Shown: piece by piece, positions 1 through 12,409 of the stretch
Layout: every line of letters begins with the position of its first letter
How positions within the stretch are numbered: position 1 is the first letter of the stretch
Assembly (NCBI GenBank): GCA_948567375.1
Contig: OX419755.1
Coordinates: 77,026,931 to 77,090,930 of the forward strand
DNA: 64,000 nucleotides
From: Lunularia cruciata
Taxonomy: Eukaryota > Streptophyta > Marchantiopsida > Lunulariales > Lunulariaceae
Reading direction: 5' to 3'
The notes under the pieces: model-generated
The model's input: the letters and a program-made list of their open reading frames with translations, nothing else
Databases searched by the model: none
Told to the model about the DNA's origin: nothing
Made by a program: the position numbers and the translations under genes

Positions 1-2597
1 CACAAAAATTACATCATGGTCTTCTTGGTGCCCAAACACCATTTTGGGGTTCAACAAATCTACCTTACTATGAGCAGATTTCCAATTTCCCTTGGCAACC
101 AACCACTCTAAATGAACCATGGTCTATTTTAGCAACAAGAGGAGAATCTTACAATTAATAAACAAGACATATATTAGAAGGAATTGTTAATTCTGAAAAT
201 AGTACATGTAAATCTCATTTGAATTTCATGAGAAGAATTCATTTCTTGCCATGTTTCACATACTTTAGTACACTTAGTGACAAGTAATCAATTTTAGTCT
301 ACCTTATTTTGGTCCATACAATCTAATCTCCTTGCACATCTATAGGGAAGGGAAATAGCCCGGAGGATGGTTGAATACCTATAAAAATATGTTCTGATAT
401 TTATTTTCTTCAGGTGTTTATTTATGGAGTTGTGAAAACATTTTATGGATATCTTGCATTGCCAATAAATTCCATTATTGAAACTCCTTATTACATAGCG
501 TTCCTTTTGCATTGGAGATCAAATGCATGAGCTTGGAGTCATAGATTTCATTTGGTTTTCATTGGGCTTTGTACTTTTTCTCTCTAGTATTCCATGGTGC
601 ATTGCTTTCTATTTCAGTCCTTTATAATATATATATCTATATTATAATAGAATAATTTTCTTGCATGTCTTTTAGTGGCATCCTTTTTTGTTGATTTTTT
701 ATTCATAGTAGCACCGTATTTTTTGTCCTTATTAAAAAATTGAGTGTTTCAGTCTACTTTCCTCAATGGATATTGTCATGCACACCACATTTTTGGATTT
801 TGGTGCGCATTTTTGTTCAATTTCTATCTAATAAGATCATGTATGCCGATGAATAGGAGTTCCTTCCATTGAAATTGTCCTTGTCAACTATGGTAGGAAA
901 CTTTCACCCAAAGCTGTTGCCCGCTCACACAAATGCAATTTTTGACATATGTTGGATCCACTCCATCTTCTGATCCATGTTCACATGATTTGTGTTGATC
1001 AAGGTTTCTGTCACATGTTCTAACTTCTTACATTTCTCCACATAGGATGATATCCACATCCTCATGGCATTGAAGATCAAACAATTAGTTCATTCTCTTC
1101 CATACCACATCAAAAGGCCTTGCAACATCAAAAAGCCTATAGCAAGGGTATGTCATCTTTGGCAGTTGCTCAAAAGAGCTGACCAAATTAAATTGATGGT
1201 TATGGGTTGTGCTCAACTTTCAATTTAAGGAAATGTAGTAGGAGATTTCAAAGTTAGCTTTTTTGAAGGCTCAATAGATGCCATAAAATTATTTACAAGT
1301 AGCCCAAAAAAATTTAATGGGCAGCAAGATTGAGAAGTGAAAATTCGTTTACAAGTGGAGTACCCAATGATTGTAGAAATGTTATGGGAAATCAAAACCA
1401 TGACCCGTAGATATTTACGGTGATCATGCACATTTTTCATACTGCCATAAATCTTAATGGCTAATTAAGAATGGTGACAAGGATCCCGCTAATAGCATTT
1501 TTGAAAGAAGATTCTTGCTAATATAATTTTAAATTTCTTATTAATCTTTCCTTCTCAAGGATTTTCTTCTCAAGTATCAGTTCCAACTTCTCCTTGAGGA
1601 TTTTCTTTTTAAGAACCAAACCTAGCTTCTCCGTCACCTCTGTTATCACTAAACCTCATGTTTTCTCTCCATCATCATTACTACAACAATTTTTTGTTCA
1701 CAAATTGCATATCACGGGACTCATGTCAAGATTACCTTGAGTATTCTATTGAGTTTTATTATTCACGTCTAAGATTGGTGGTTCATGAATAGTATTGGGA
1801 CTCCTATTATGTTGGCATTACTTCACTTATTACCTTGAACTCCACTTTTGCAATACTTTGGTGCTTGTGCTCTTACCTCTTGCTCTTGTCTCCTTCTTCT
1901 TGCTCCTATGTTCTCACTCCTTCATCATGTTCCCATCTTCTTTTCACTTTTTTATGTAACATTCATATTGCATTGTTCCAAGGATTTTGCTTGGCAAATA
2001 TCCAAGAAAAATCCTTGCTAAGATGTCTCACACTAGTAATCAAATTTTCCTCCTCCACAAAATTGCAAAATTGGTGATGGTGATTTTGAGACAAGAAATT
2101 GAGAGTGATTATTTTAACTTGGAACAAATAGATTGGAGCTTCAACAATGAGGAAGATTCAATGGAGATTCTTATGAAGTAGTGGAATTATACTTTGGAAT
2201 CCTAGTATTTGCAAGAGAGGGTCCGATGTACAAGATTAGTTTGTGTTAAATTTTTTGTGTAGATATGAACTCATTGCCTAAGACATTTCACAAGAATAGA
2301 TTTGTTCTTGTTTTTGGTGAATGCAAAACAAGATCATAAAGTATATAAAAATCCATCTTGCAAGTCTAAATCTCTTGTTGGATCCAAAATGCACACACCT
2401 TGAATAGGTTTGGGCATCATGGCAATGGTGTAAGTGTGGTATGCGGCTTAAACCTATTTTTTTTCTTCACTAGGTGTGTCATACAATCACTAGATGATTG
2501 TAATGATAGCTACCATGAGCAAGGAAGTGAAGTTTAAGGGTCAAGAGGAGAGGTCAAGGATAACTTTTTGTTTTGCTTAAAATGGTTTTTTGGTTGT
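1..2597. other. AT-rich stretch, no gene recognised
   Basis: I see no ORF above about 80 codons that resembles a known protein on either strand, no RNA gene and no LTR boundary. The sequence is AT-rich and nearly free of CpG, like the old repeat parts of this window. It is probably decayed repeat DNA, but I cannot assign a family. Confidence 0.4.
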
Positions 2598-2726
2598 ATG
2601 GGTTTGGTGGATGGGACTATATTTTCAACTTTCATAGAGACTAAGTGTGGATGGGGAGATAAATGGGTTTAGTGGATAGGACTATAATTCAACTTTCATA
2701 GAGACCAAGTGTGGATGGGGAGATAA
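2598..2726. repeat. Tandem duplication, two units of about 64 bp
   Basis: Units 2598-2662 and 2663-2726 share the run from ATGGGTTTRGTGGAT to GGATGGGGAGATAA with only a few substitutions and a one-base length difference. The duplication lies directly before the transposase relic. Confidence 0.8.
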
Positions 2727-3510
2727 ACTTTTGCATGAAAGGATTTTATTTCATCAATGGCAAAGTGGTGTGTGATGATAGGAGAAGGGTCATCTATTTT
2801 GCAAGAGGTGAGAATGAGAATGGTTGTTTTGTGGTGTGAAATGTGGTGAGAATTGTTGTTGTCTTCTTCTTTTTTACTTATAGTTGTGATGTTTTGTGAG
2901 ATGTGTTGTTGTGTGATGCAAAATAATTTATTGGATCTTGCTGGATTGATTTTGAATGGTATCTTAAGATTTGGAATGGGATATGATTGCAAGAATACCC
3001 GTCTCTTGCCACGATATGGCATGTATGAGAAATTATCCTATATGGTTGGATTTGAATTCAAGGGAGGACATTGGTTTGGTTGAGAAGCATGAATTCTTGT
3101 TAGTGGATTTTAGATATATTCCCATGAGACATTTAGTCCCTTCCTTTAAGCAGGCTAGAACCCTAGAGAAGTCAGTTTTCATAAATGTCTTGCTTGGGCT
3201 AGAGTGGTGAATGAGCATTGTATTGGAATCTTAAAAGCTAGATGCTATTCTCTCAAAGAAATAAGAGTGCAATTAAATGATCCTAGAAGAAATGCACATC
3301 TCTTAAGATGTATCACTATATGTATTATTCTCCATTATTTTTTGATATACAGAGAAGGCTACAATTTAGAAATGAAAATGAAGAAGAACTGTTGATGGAG
3401 CATACTTTTGAATTTCAAGGAGAGAATAGAGAAGAAGCAAGAACTCTTGTGATGCAAAATTGTTTAGCTTTTGTGCAATCAAGTCAAAGATATGTTTCAA
3501 GGCCCTAATA
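2700..3510 (+). pseudogene. PIF/Harbinger-type transposase relic
   Basis: Translated fragments in shifting plus-strand frames follow the order of a DDE_Tnp_4 (PIF/Harbinger) nuclease. FINGKVVCDDRRR lies near 2746-2785. EFLLVDFRYIPMRHLVPSFK lies at 3092-3151, where the family has a 'YLLADSGYP...L.P.FK' block. ARVVNEHCIGILKARCYSLK lies at 3202-3261, matching the family's 'R..NEHCIGILK.RW.SL..LR' block around the last catalytic acid. Stops and at least two frameshifts separate these pieces, so no active protein is possible. Terminal inverted repeats and target duplications were not found. The family call is based on recognised motifs, not a search. Confidence 0.72.
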
Positions 3511-5632
3511 CCTTTGAAATAAATATATGTTATAATTATATGGTCAAATACTACATGAATGCAGAATACAAGATGCCTCAATTATTATTTGCCATGAGCT
3601 AATCTAGTTTGTATGGAATGTATGCACATGATAATTTGTGTGAAATTCATGAGAATTTTCTTATGTGAGAATTTATAGGAGAATATATACATGAGAATTT
3701 TTGTATATGAGAGTGCTATATAGAATCACTATCAAGTTCCTAAAATTGTTTTTAAAGGACAAGAAGGAGGTTATTGGTTGTTAAAGGATTGGGTAGGGAA
3801 GGTATAGTTCAATAGAAGCAAGATGTAAGAGAAGCCAGATGCAATAATAGACAAAAATCAATTTCAAATATGGAAATTTTTGAAAGGTATAGGAGAGAGG
3901 GAGGAACAAGATAAAAAGAATGAAGGAGTGTTGAGTGAACGTGTCATTTTAAGAATCAAGAAGAGAAAGGGAGAGATCATTTTGTTTTGGAAATTGAGAA
4001 ACAGGAAGCGAAGGAAGAGATCATTTACCTTTTACAAGGACTTGAGAGACTTTGAGAGGGAGATTATTTGAGAAAAACAGGAAGAGGAGGGAGAGATTAT
4101 TTATGAAGACTTCATAGAGTTTGAGAGAGATCATTTTTGGGGGAGGATTTGGTGATAATAATTGGGGGACATGGGATCTCAAGCCCAAGGTGACAATAAT
4201 TGAGGGAGAAAATAATTAGGAGAGGAGAGTAATCAAGGGAGGAGACAAGGAGAGGGAAGAGGTTCTGACAAATCAAGGGAGACATTGGTTAGAAATCGGG
4301 AAAAATTGGGGATAGGAAAGATCAGTTTAGAGGAGAGGAGTTTAGGGCTTTGAGGTGATAGTAATTGGAAGACAGGGGTAGTAACCATGGGGTAGGGAGG
4401 TGATAATCCAAGGTTAGTGAAATCTGAGCATTGGGTTTAACAAAATTGGAAAGTGCATGGTTAGTGAAACCATCTTAAATCCAAAGACACATGGAGACTC
4501 ACAAGAGAGCAGTTGAGATTGAACTATGGAGGAGATGATAGAGGGCCATGGTTAATTCAGTTCTTCACCTTGGTGGATCATATGCACTACATTAAATGGT
4601 GTTGGTTGGATAAGTTCCAAATTAGAGAAGTCATGAGAGGATTTGAGAAGAGGACATAGATGCACTTGGACTCAAGGTTTCTGTTGAAATTGAGTATCCA
4701 AAACCCACAATGTAAGCATGTTTACTTGTTTCAATATGCATCATGGTTTTGAATGAAGGAGTTTTGTGAATGATTGTCTCAATTCCAATTTTTGCAAACC
4801 TAGATTTTTGTATTCTGCTGCACAAACCTGACTGTCATGCCGTGTAAACCAATAGGTTTGCATGGCCCATGCACGTAGGGGGCACCTTATGCATGTATGC
4901 CATGCAAACCAAAAGTGTCGTACAACCCGCACAAACTTGTTTTCATGGGGTATGTGGTTTGCACGGGTTGGTTTTCCTAGCACTTAGTGTATGGTGGGTC
5001 AAACTAACATAACTTTTTTATGTAATATAGGTTGCACTATGTAAGGAGTTTGCTGGCACATGAGATCATGAAACTCATAATGATAGAGTAAGAGAGAGGT
5101 TTAGTGCTTGACATTGCTATGATAAGAGGGGCATTTTTTAACCTTTAGGGAGAACACCAAAGAGGAAAATAGTTCCACAAATTTGGTGGAGGATTGGTTT
5201 CCTATGAGAGACAAGATAACTAGGAGATATCTACCTAGGCAAAGTGCATATATTGCATTTAGACTTTTTTCTAGCTCTTGTGTTCACTTCTTATCCCTGT
5301 CTGACATCCAAGGGTAGTACATGGGAACATCATTCTCATAGTGAAGAGTAAGATGGTTAGATCTAATCTAGTGAACTATGACTAGGTTGAGCTTATGTTG
5401 TTGGCTATTGAGGTAGAGCTTGTGTGAGATGTTTTTGTGTAACTCATGTGGAGCAGATTCTCACACACTTGTTCATGGAGAGTGGAGTTGTGATTGAGGA
5501 TGAGATTTTATATAGCAGTGGAGGTGTAGAGGAAGGAGGTCTACATCAATGAGAGTGTAGAGGAGGAGGAGGTACATATTGCACCGGATGATGATTATGC
5601 ATATGGTGAGTGAGTGAGAGTTTGGATAGTGT
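3511..5632. other. Non-coding repeat-like DNA with a purine-rich tract
   Basis: No recognisable gene. About 3870-4440 is strongly purine-biased on the plus strand, with many GAGAGA and GGAGA runs; its one short ORF (3880-4071) is only that composition translated. At 4818-4975 the motif (T/G)(G/C)(C/A)AAACC recurs, and similar runs occur near 10400-10575, which suggests shared repeat ancestry. Confidence 0.35.
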
Positions 5633-6377
5633 TGTAATACCAATAGCTAGACATATAATCTAGAGATGAAATTTGGTTTGGTAACATCTGAGAGTATGAT
5701 ATACATGATGGACTAAGTAGATCAGATAGAGGTTTCACCAAAATAGCACTTCTACTAATAGGCCAAAAACCGAAACATGCTTGAAGACTTTAGAATCAAT
5801 AGTTAGACATATGATCTAAAGGTGGAATTTTGGATGGATGATGAATGATGGATGGATGATGACATCTAGAAGGATGATACACATCATGGAAAAATTAGAT
5901 TAGGTAGAGGTATCACCAAAGAGCACTTCGACTAATAGTGCAAAAACCAAAATAGGCCTAAAAACTTCAAAGGCAATTTTAGAGGTCTAAACGGATGAAT
6001 TAGGCATCAAAAATGTGCAGATTCCCCCCCCCCCCCCCAAAGAAAGGAAAGGTTGAGCTCCAATCACCCCTAGTTTGTCTCACTGAGAGCTTTCCAATGG
6101 TACCTCACCCACATGATTCTAAGATTTCTACAAGAAGATTCCCTAAAATATTCCCTTTGGTCAAAGCCTGTTTGACCAACTAGATGGGACCAAGATCAAC
6201 ATATCACCCATCCAAGCAAGTAATCTAATGGTGGAGCTCACTGACAGGTCACCTTTCCATGTACCTAATCCTATGGTAGAGCATCCTTGGAGGAGATCCT
6301 CTTTGGCTATATAATAAAGAGAAGGTGCTCTCTTGGGACACGGAAGTTTGAGTGTGAAACTTGTGTTTTCTCTTCTA
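5633..6377 (+). mobile_element. Degenerate LTR of chromovirus family A
   Basis: The sequence begins TGTAATACC and follows, on the plus strand, the reverse complement of the LTRs at 15909-16643 and 21198-21931. It includes the duplicated 'CTACTAATAG' block, the central homopolymer (15 C at 6024-6038) and the TATA region GGCTATATAATAAAGAG near 6308-6325. Similarity fades near 6377 before the expected end. It is more diverged than the other copies and oppositely oriented. Whether it is solo or one end of a lost element is unclear. Confidence 0.75.
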
Positions 6378-6601
6378 TGTTTCTTTGCTATCCTAGAAAC
6401 ATTAGAATGTTGTAGTAGAGTGTTGTAGAACATGTTGAGCCAGACTCTACATGCATATTGATTTATATATATAGATATATATTTTAGTCTTTGATGGATG
6501 ATGATTAAGATTACATTATTTAGTTTGGGTTGATTTGGTTGAGTTATTTGGTTTGATATAGTTGATATGGTTATGTACATGTCACTCTGCCCCCACCTTT
6601 C

Positions 6602-7230
6602 ATGTTCCTAGTCCTCCTCAGCCCAAGCACCATGGTGATTTATTATATCCCCATGAGCACTATAACTTCCCAATTACAATATGATTACACATTGCACAAA
6701 GAGAGAGGTGAGGTTGAGATAGAGAGTAGATTAGCTCACTATGAGCGGAGTCTAGTAGAGGGAGAACAACATATTAGGCTAGAGGAGAGCCTCCTTAATG
6801 AGAGGGAGAGTAGGCTAGCCAAGCCGTGGACTCTTCTAGCTCATAAAGAAGAGCAAGTCTAGCTAGAGGAACATGTGTTACTAGAGAGAGATAGAGAGAG
6901 AAAGAGAGTAGACTTGTAGAGTAGGAGATTCATCATTGTATGGAGGAGAGTACTACTCATGACAGATTTATAGAGTTAGTTAGAGCTACTAGGAATAGAG
7001 AGTGTGATATGAGAGCCCAAGTTGAGAGATTGGTTGAGTTGAATGGACTTATTAGAGATAGAAAGTTGAGAGCTAAGGGTTATAAAATTCAAGAGATTTG
7101 GTATATGAGAGAATTTACCACTACTTTGGAGCTATTAGAGAGTAGAAAAAGTACTCTACATGAGGTGAGGACTCATCTTGATACTTTAGGGGTAGCATAC
7201 CATGATGCATTGGAGGAGGCTAAAGAGTAG
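6602..7230 (+). other. Two unrecognised coiled-coil ORFs
   Basis: ORFs 6602-6862 (86 codons) and 6940-7230 (96 codons) are rich in Glu, Arg and Leu with heptad-like spacing, for example RLVELNGLIRDRKLR and EVRTHLDTLG, and probably form alpha-helical coiled coils. They lie between a decayed LTR-A and repeat C, and may be two parts of one interrupted gene. I recognise no family. A retroelement capsid or a captured gene fragment are both possible. No start or promoter can be defended. Confidence 0.3.
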
Positions 7231-7364
7231 ATTGAGGCGGAGATGTTATAATATCCTTGGGTTTCCCTCTTATTGATGTGGGGACTCAAACCTTGCATGT
7301 GGATGAGGATGGTGGAGTAGGGGCTCACATGGAGCCTGGTTTAAGACATACCTCTACTTGGCCT

Positions 7365-8110
7365 TGTAACACACATTGATGCAATGTATGCTTTATATTA
7401 AGTTTGGTATTGCAAGTAGTGGAGAAATATTATCTATATGGAATTTAGCTAAGCTTCTACATTAGTCATGATTAGCTAGAGTTAGCCTAAGATAAAGGTG
7501 ACCCTATTCTAGAGGTAGAGAAAAGAGTGAGCATCACTGTTTTTTCTTCTAGTTTATTTACTTGATATCATTCCTAGTAATTGAACTTTGAGGAAAGAGT
7601 TGAGAACTCTTGCCCACAAGCCTTGATGATGCTGATTTTTCTATAGTCCAAGGATAGCCCATGTGAAGGAATCTTTGACTTAGTTGGTAAGTGAGGATAA
7701 GACAACCTACCCATGGGTTATAATCATGTGCTTGGATATTCTTTTAAAAATTTTGACTTTATTTGACTTTTAGCCTTGTAACTTGAGTTACTCTAATAAT
7801 TAGTAACTTTTGTGTGTAATTTTTCATAAGTATATAAGCTAGGAGTGAGGAGGTACTCATGATCCTTACATTTGCAAGTATCTCTCTCTCATTGAGTTCT
7901 CCAATGAGCAATGTCTTGAGTCTTGGAGGTGCCTTGGAGTTCTAACCTTAGAGGAGTGTGATGGAGTTGGGGTTCATTGCCTTCTTAATCAATGTTGTGC
8001 TACCTTAATAGCCATTAGAGGTTCATCTTGAGTGAGAGATAAGCCAACTCACAACCCTCAGCTATGAGAGAGCTACACTGACTAGATATACCCACACTTG
8101 TACTCCTTTT
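7365..8110 (+). repeat. Repeat C, plus copy (LTR-like)
   Basis: Begins TGTAACAC and matches, in inverted orientation, 11690-12409, and more briefly 37985-38285. Shared blocks include the 'AAGTTTGGTATTGCAAGTAG' start region, the 'GAAAGAGTTGAGAACTCTTG' region, a TATA-like TATATAAG at 7831-7838 and 'CAATGAGCAATGTCTTGAGT' at 7910-7929. A promoter-like TATA box about 460 bp in and a length near 0.72 kb fit an LTR. The inverted arrangement also fits a long terminal inverted repeat. Confidence 0.6.
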
Positions 8111-8244
8111 TCTTTAGGAGGAATGGAGACTAGTGCCACATATACATCACCTTCCTTTGAGCACCTTCATGCCATGGGAGCTAAATTTCCATCCATAGAG
8201 AGATAGCATCATCCTCTTCAATAGGTATTGAGACTAGAGCTACA

Positions 8245-8945
8245 CATACTTAATCCAAGCAGCTAGACATATTATCTAAAGGTGAAAATTGGCTTGGTAA
8301 CATCTAGCAAGATGTTGTGTAAAATGGGCTAGGTAGATCAGACAAAGGTGTCACCAAAAGATTACTTCTACAAATAGGGCAGAAGTCAAAAATAGCCTTA
8401 AAACTGAATAATTTGAGGTGGAGAACATAATGCAATTGTGTAATACCAATAGCTAGAAAAATGATCTAGAGATAAAATTTGGTTTGGTAACATCTGGAAG
8501 GATGTTATACATGATGGACTAAGTAGATCAGACAGAGGTATCACCAAAAGAAAACTTCTACTAATAGGCCAAAAACCAAAATATGCTTGGAAACTTTAGA
8601 ATCAATAGTTAGGCATATGATCTGGAGGTGAAACTTGGGATGGTGACATCTTGAAGGATGTAACACATGATGGAGAACACAGATCAAATATAGATATCAC
8701 CAAAGAGCACTTCTACTAGTAGAGAAAAAACCAAAATAGGCATAAACTTTAGAGGCAATTTTGAAGGTCTAAATGGATGAATTAGGCCTCAAAAATGTGC
8801 AAATTGACCCCTTAGTGGAGGTAAGGTAGGCCTTTCCCTCCCCCTTGGTTTTTCTCACTAAGAGCTTCCAATGGTACCTCACCCATGTGATTTTGAGATT
8901 CCTATAAGAAGATTCTCTAATAGATTCCCTCCAATCTACATTCTA
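8245..8945 (+). mobile_element. LTR-A remnants with a scrap of internal sequence
   Basis: An LTR-A 5' segment (about 8255-8395) is followed by 8400-8430, which matches the leader just before the gag ATG of the copy at 15909-21931 (TAATTTGAGGTGGAGAACAT). A second LTR-A then starts TGTAATACC at 8439 and continues to about 8945. This is LTR, leader, then LTR, meaning an element that lost almost its whole body by deletion. It has the same orientation as the LTR at 5633. Confidence 0.7.
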
Positions 8946-11689
8946 TTATGATGTTATGGATCTGAATGTATCAAATCCTCACCCTTTCAACATGTAAATA
9001 GAAATCCATTATGTAGTTAGACCAAAAGTGATGTTTAGGGATTTTATAATCCACAATTTTGGTTAGGAATATTATCAACAAGTGATAGCCTCTAAGGTCC
9101 CAGTGGTAGTCCCTATAATTTTTGCACCATCCTGAGTGATCATTCTAACCCTTTATTGAAGTAGGAAGTAGCAATTGAGCATCGATTGTGTGTAGAATCA
9201 TGGATCTGAAATTGTTGGAGGATATGGCCTGGGTTTTGCAATTTAGTGGTACTCCCTATGAGTATTTTGTGCTTTAAGAAGAAAGGAGGGCTTCTTTGAG
9301 GGATGAGGTACACACTCAGATGGAGAGAGTATGAGCTTATCTAGAGTATTTATCCCATATATACTTTTCCACACTGATTTGAAGATGAGGATTCTAGTAT
9401 TAGATGTGAGTTTTATAGTAGACATGATAATTCCTATGTTCCACATTGAGTATTGTTTATGGAGTATTGTATCACACACTTCCATGTGATCATATGGGCA
9501 TGTGGTCCAAAGTGTGAGGTGGAGGTTCTATTGCATTCTATGTGGGAGCGTGGTCTACTACCTACTAGAGTCCATATTGGATCATGTTTGATAGCATGTC
9601 TTTGTGAGAGCAATGGATACTTTGATGAGTACATATAGACCATATAGTACATTATGTCATTGGGTTTATCAATCCAAGATATAGTATTTGTGGATAGTGA
9701 TGCTCTATCTTGTTGTAGGAACCATCCTCATGGAGCTATACATCCTCTTAGGTTTGGACTGATGGCTATACTTTGTATTTCATAAACATCATTATTTCAG
9801 TAGCTCCTTTAGATAGATTTAAAGCCTCTACATTCTTGCTATACATTTCCTAGAGGAAGAATGGACCACGAGTAGATTGAAAGATTACAATTTTGTGACC
9901 CTTACAATCTTTTAGGGCACGCATTTTGTGAGCCCAAGATGCATGAGCAAGAGAGGAAGTGGGTGTGGTGCTATAGTCCTTTTTTGTTAGGCTTATCTTC
10001 TACATGCAATTATAAGAGGTCTTGGAGCGACATGTACCATAGAGTTATGTGTACTATATACCTAGTGCCTAAAACTCACTCACAATGGGAGTTTAGGCCT
10101 ATCTTATGATCCAAACATGTATATTTATATATTTTTCATTTTATCTTCTATACTTCTATCACTTACTTGGATACTTGCACCACTTACTTAGATGTTCTAT
10201 CATGGTCTTGATGTATTCCTTTGATGTTTTGTACTTTATTGACACACAAGGGATTATTGTACTTACATGAGGTCTTATAGCTCCATAGAATATATACTTA
10301 AGCTACTATAGTTTCACTTTAACTTGTTTTTGTTTTGACGGACTCCCTTCATGTTTTGTGCTTGCATCATTACTTGATGTTAGCACAATTACTTGTTTGT
10401 TAAACCATAACTCAATGGTTAAACATTGGTCCATGTTAAATACCAGTCCATTGTATAAACCGGGTGAGATTTAATTAGTTGAAGTAAACACCAATCTACA
10501 AAAACCATGGAAAATTTTATAAACCATGTAGACCGTGCAAACCTATATCAGCAAACCATGGAAGCTTGGATTAAACAAAGTAGACTTAGACAACATAATC
10601 TTATTTGAGTAGGGTGCATTGTGGGATTGTGCTTGTTTTAGTTTTTTCTTGAACTTTTAAAGCATGAACTAATGTTTTTAATATAAATGTACAGTCATGT
10701 TCATGTTATATGTTGTATATGAGAGGAGGAAACATGTGATATAAAAGATGAAATGGGAAAGATATGGAGAGACAAGATTACATTACATTACAATGGAATG
10801 CTTTAAATGGAATGTAACAATAAAAACTTTATATACATATATAAACATCAATTTATATGTGAGCTAAAGATATCATACTATTATTGTCATACAAAGCTAT
10901 TACTATTCTGCACTCTCATTCCAACTTGTAAAATCTATTTTTTAATCTGACTCTGGTATAGGGAACTTGGGATCCATGTTGTTACTAGCACTAGAGCCAT
11001 CCTAAGGATATGAATCTATACTAAATAAAGTGGTAATAATGCTTTTGATCTCCTTGAGGTCTTCCCAACTCGGGCTAGTTCAAGGGTTATGGAGTAAAAA
11101 TGTTTTGATTTTGCTTCCCTCATTTTGATATGGAGCATTTCTACCTTTGACCTTATTTTCTTTGTTCTGAATATATTCTCAGCCTCTACTTGTCTCTTGT
11201 GTTTTGCAATCTTGGCAGCTTGTTGTGCTTCAATGTCAGCTATTTTATACCTTCTCGCTGGATTCAAGGGAGTCACTTTTCAATTTGCTATAGCTAGCTA
11301 AATCCTATGACAAAGGAATAAGTGCAAGGGTAATCTTGGCAACTATAGAAATTTTTCCTTTTTTTTGAATCTCACTTTCCTTCTCTTTTGAAGCTTCTTC
11401 TCTAGTTGGATCTTTCAAGTTGGATGGTTCTCTTGTGTGTCTCCAATTTCTTCTCTACCCTCCTCTTCTCTTATTTCATAGGGTATTCCTCCTGGCCCAA
11501 TCTCATGCAATTCTCTTGTTTCATTGAGTGTTCCCCTAGAGTTGGTCTTGTGTGTTGGTCTTGTCTTGGCTCCTTAATATCCTCGTGACTAAATCTCTTT
11601 TGCTTTCCTTGGGAGATACTAATCCTCTACATTTTCTCCCATCAAGCATTGACTATCATCCTTGTGAACTTGTCTTGACTCCACTCACA
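8946..11689. other. Repeat-like DNA, ORF debris only
   Basis: No known gene found. Plus-strand pieces around 9190-9640 and 9700-10110 look formerly coding (short open runs such as LKLLEDMAWVLQFSGTPYEY), but I cannot place them in a family. A minus ORF at 11016-11276 is lysine/arginine-rich and helical and is equally unassigned. The stretch lies between the two inverted copies of repeat C and may be the body of that element. Confidence 0.3.
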
Positions 11690-12409
11690 ATTTCCAAATG
11701 AATAGTTGCAATTTAAACCTATGAGCCGCCTTGTCTCTCACTCAAGATGAACCTTTGATGGCTATTATGGCATTGCACTATAAACTAAGAAGGCAAAGAA
11801 CCCCAAATCATACTCATACTCATACTCATGTAAGGCTAACACTTCAAGACTCAAGACATTGCTCACTAGAGAACTCAATGAGAGAGAGATAGTTGCAAAT
11901 GAAAGGATGATGATACCTCCTCACCCATTTTTTATATACTTGTAAAATAGTTACGCACCAAAGCTACTAATTATTGGAGTAACTCAAGTTACTAGGCTAA
12001 AAGTCAAATAAAGGAATATCCATGCTCATGGGAATATTCTCCTAAGCATGTAGTCTTATCTTGACCCAACCATTAAGTCAAAGATTTCTTTACATGAGCT
12101 ATCCTTGGACAATGGAAGAATCCAAAATAAAAAAGCTTGTGGGTCCCAAGAGTTTTCAACTCTTTCCTCAAAGCCAAACACCTACAAATAATACCAATTC
12201 AATACACTAAATCCAAAAAAATGGTTCTCATCTTTTCTATTTCCTCTAAAGTAAGATCCCCTCAATTTTAACTATTACTAAATTTAACCAATCATGACTA
12301 AGGTAGAACTATCCTTTATCTTTATATAAATAGTATCTCTCAAGTACTTGTAATATCAAACTAAATATCACAATAGCACACACATGTACAAATGGGTGTT
12401 ATAGACCTT
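11690..12409 (-). repeat. Repeat C, minus copy (LTR-like)
   Basis: Inverted relative to 7365-8110, with corresponding blocks in the same order on the minus strand. Its outer end reads TATAACACCC. Directly outside (12410-12425) the minus strand reads GAAGAGGAAGGTC, which resembles a polypurine tract; this supports the reading as the 3' LTR of a minus-strand retroelement. The TATA-like site is near 11929-11936. Confidence 0.6.

Noticed and set aside
3880-4071. 63-codon ORF rich in Glu, Arg and Lys
   Set aside because: It lies in a purine-biased tract that yields such residues in any frame; no conserved motif.
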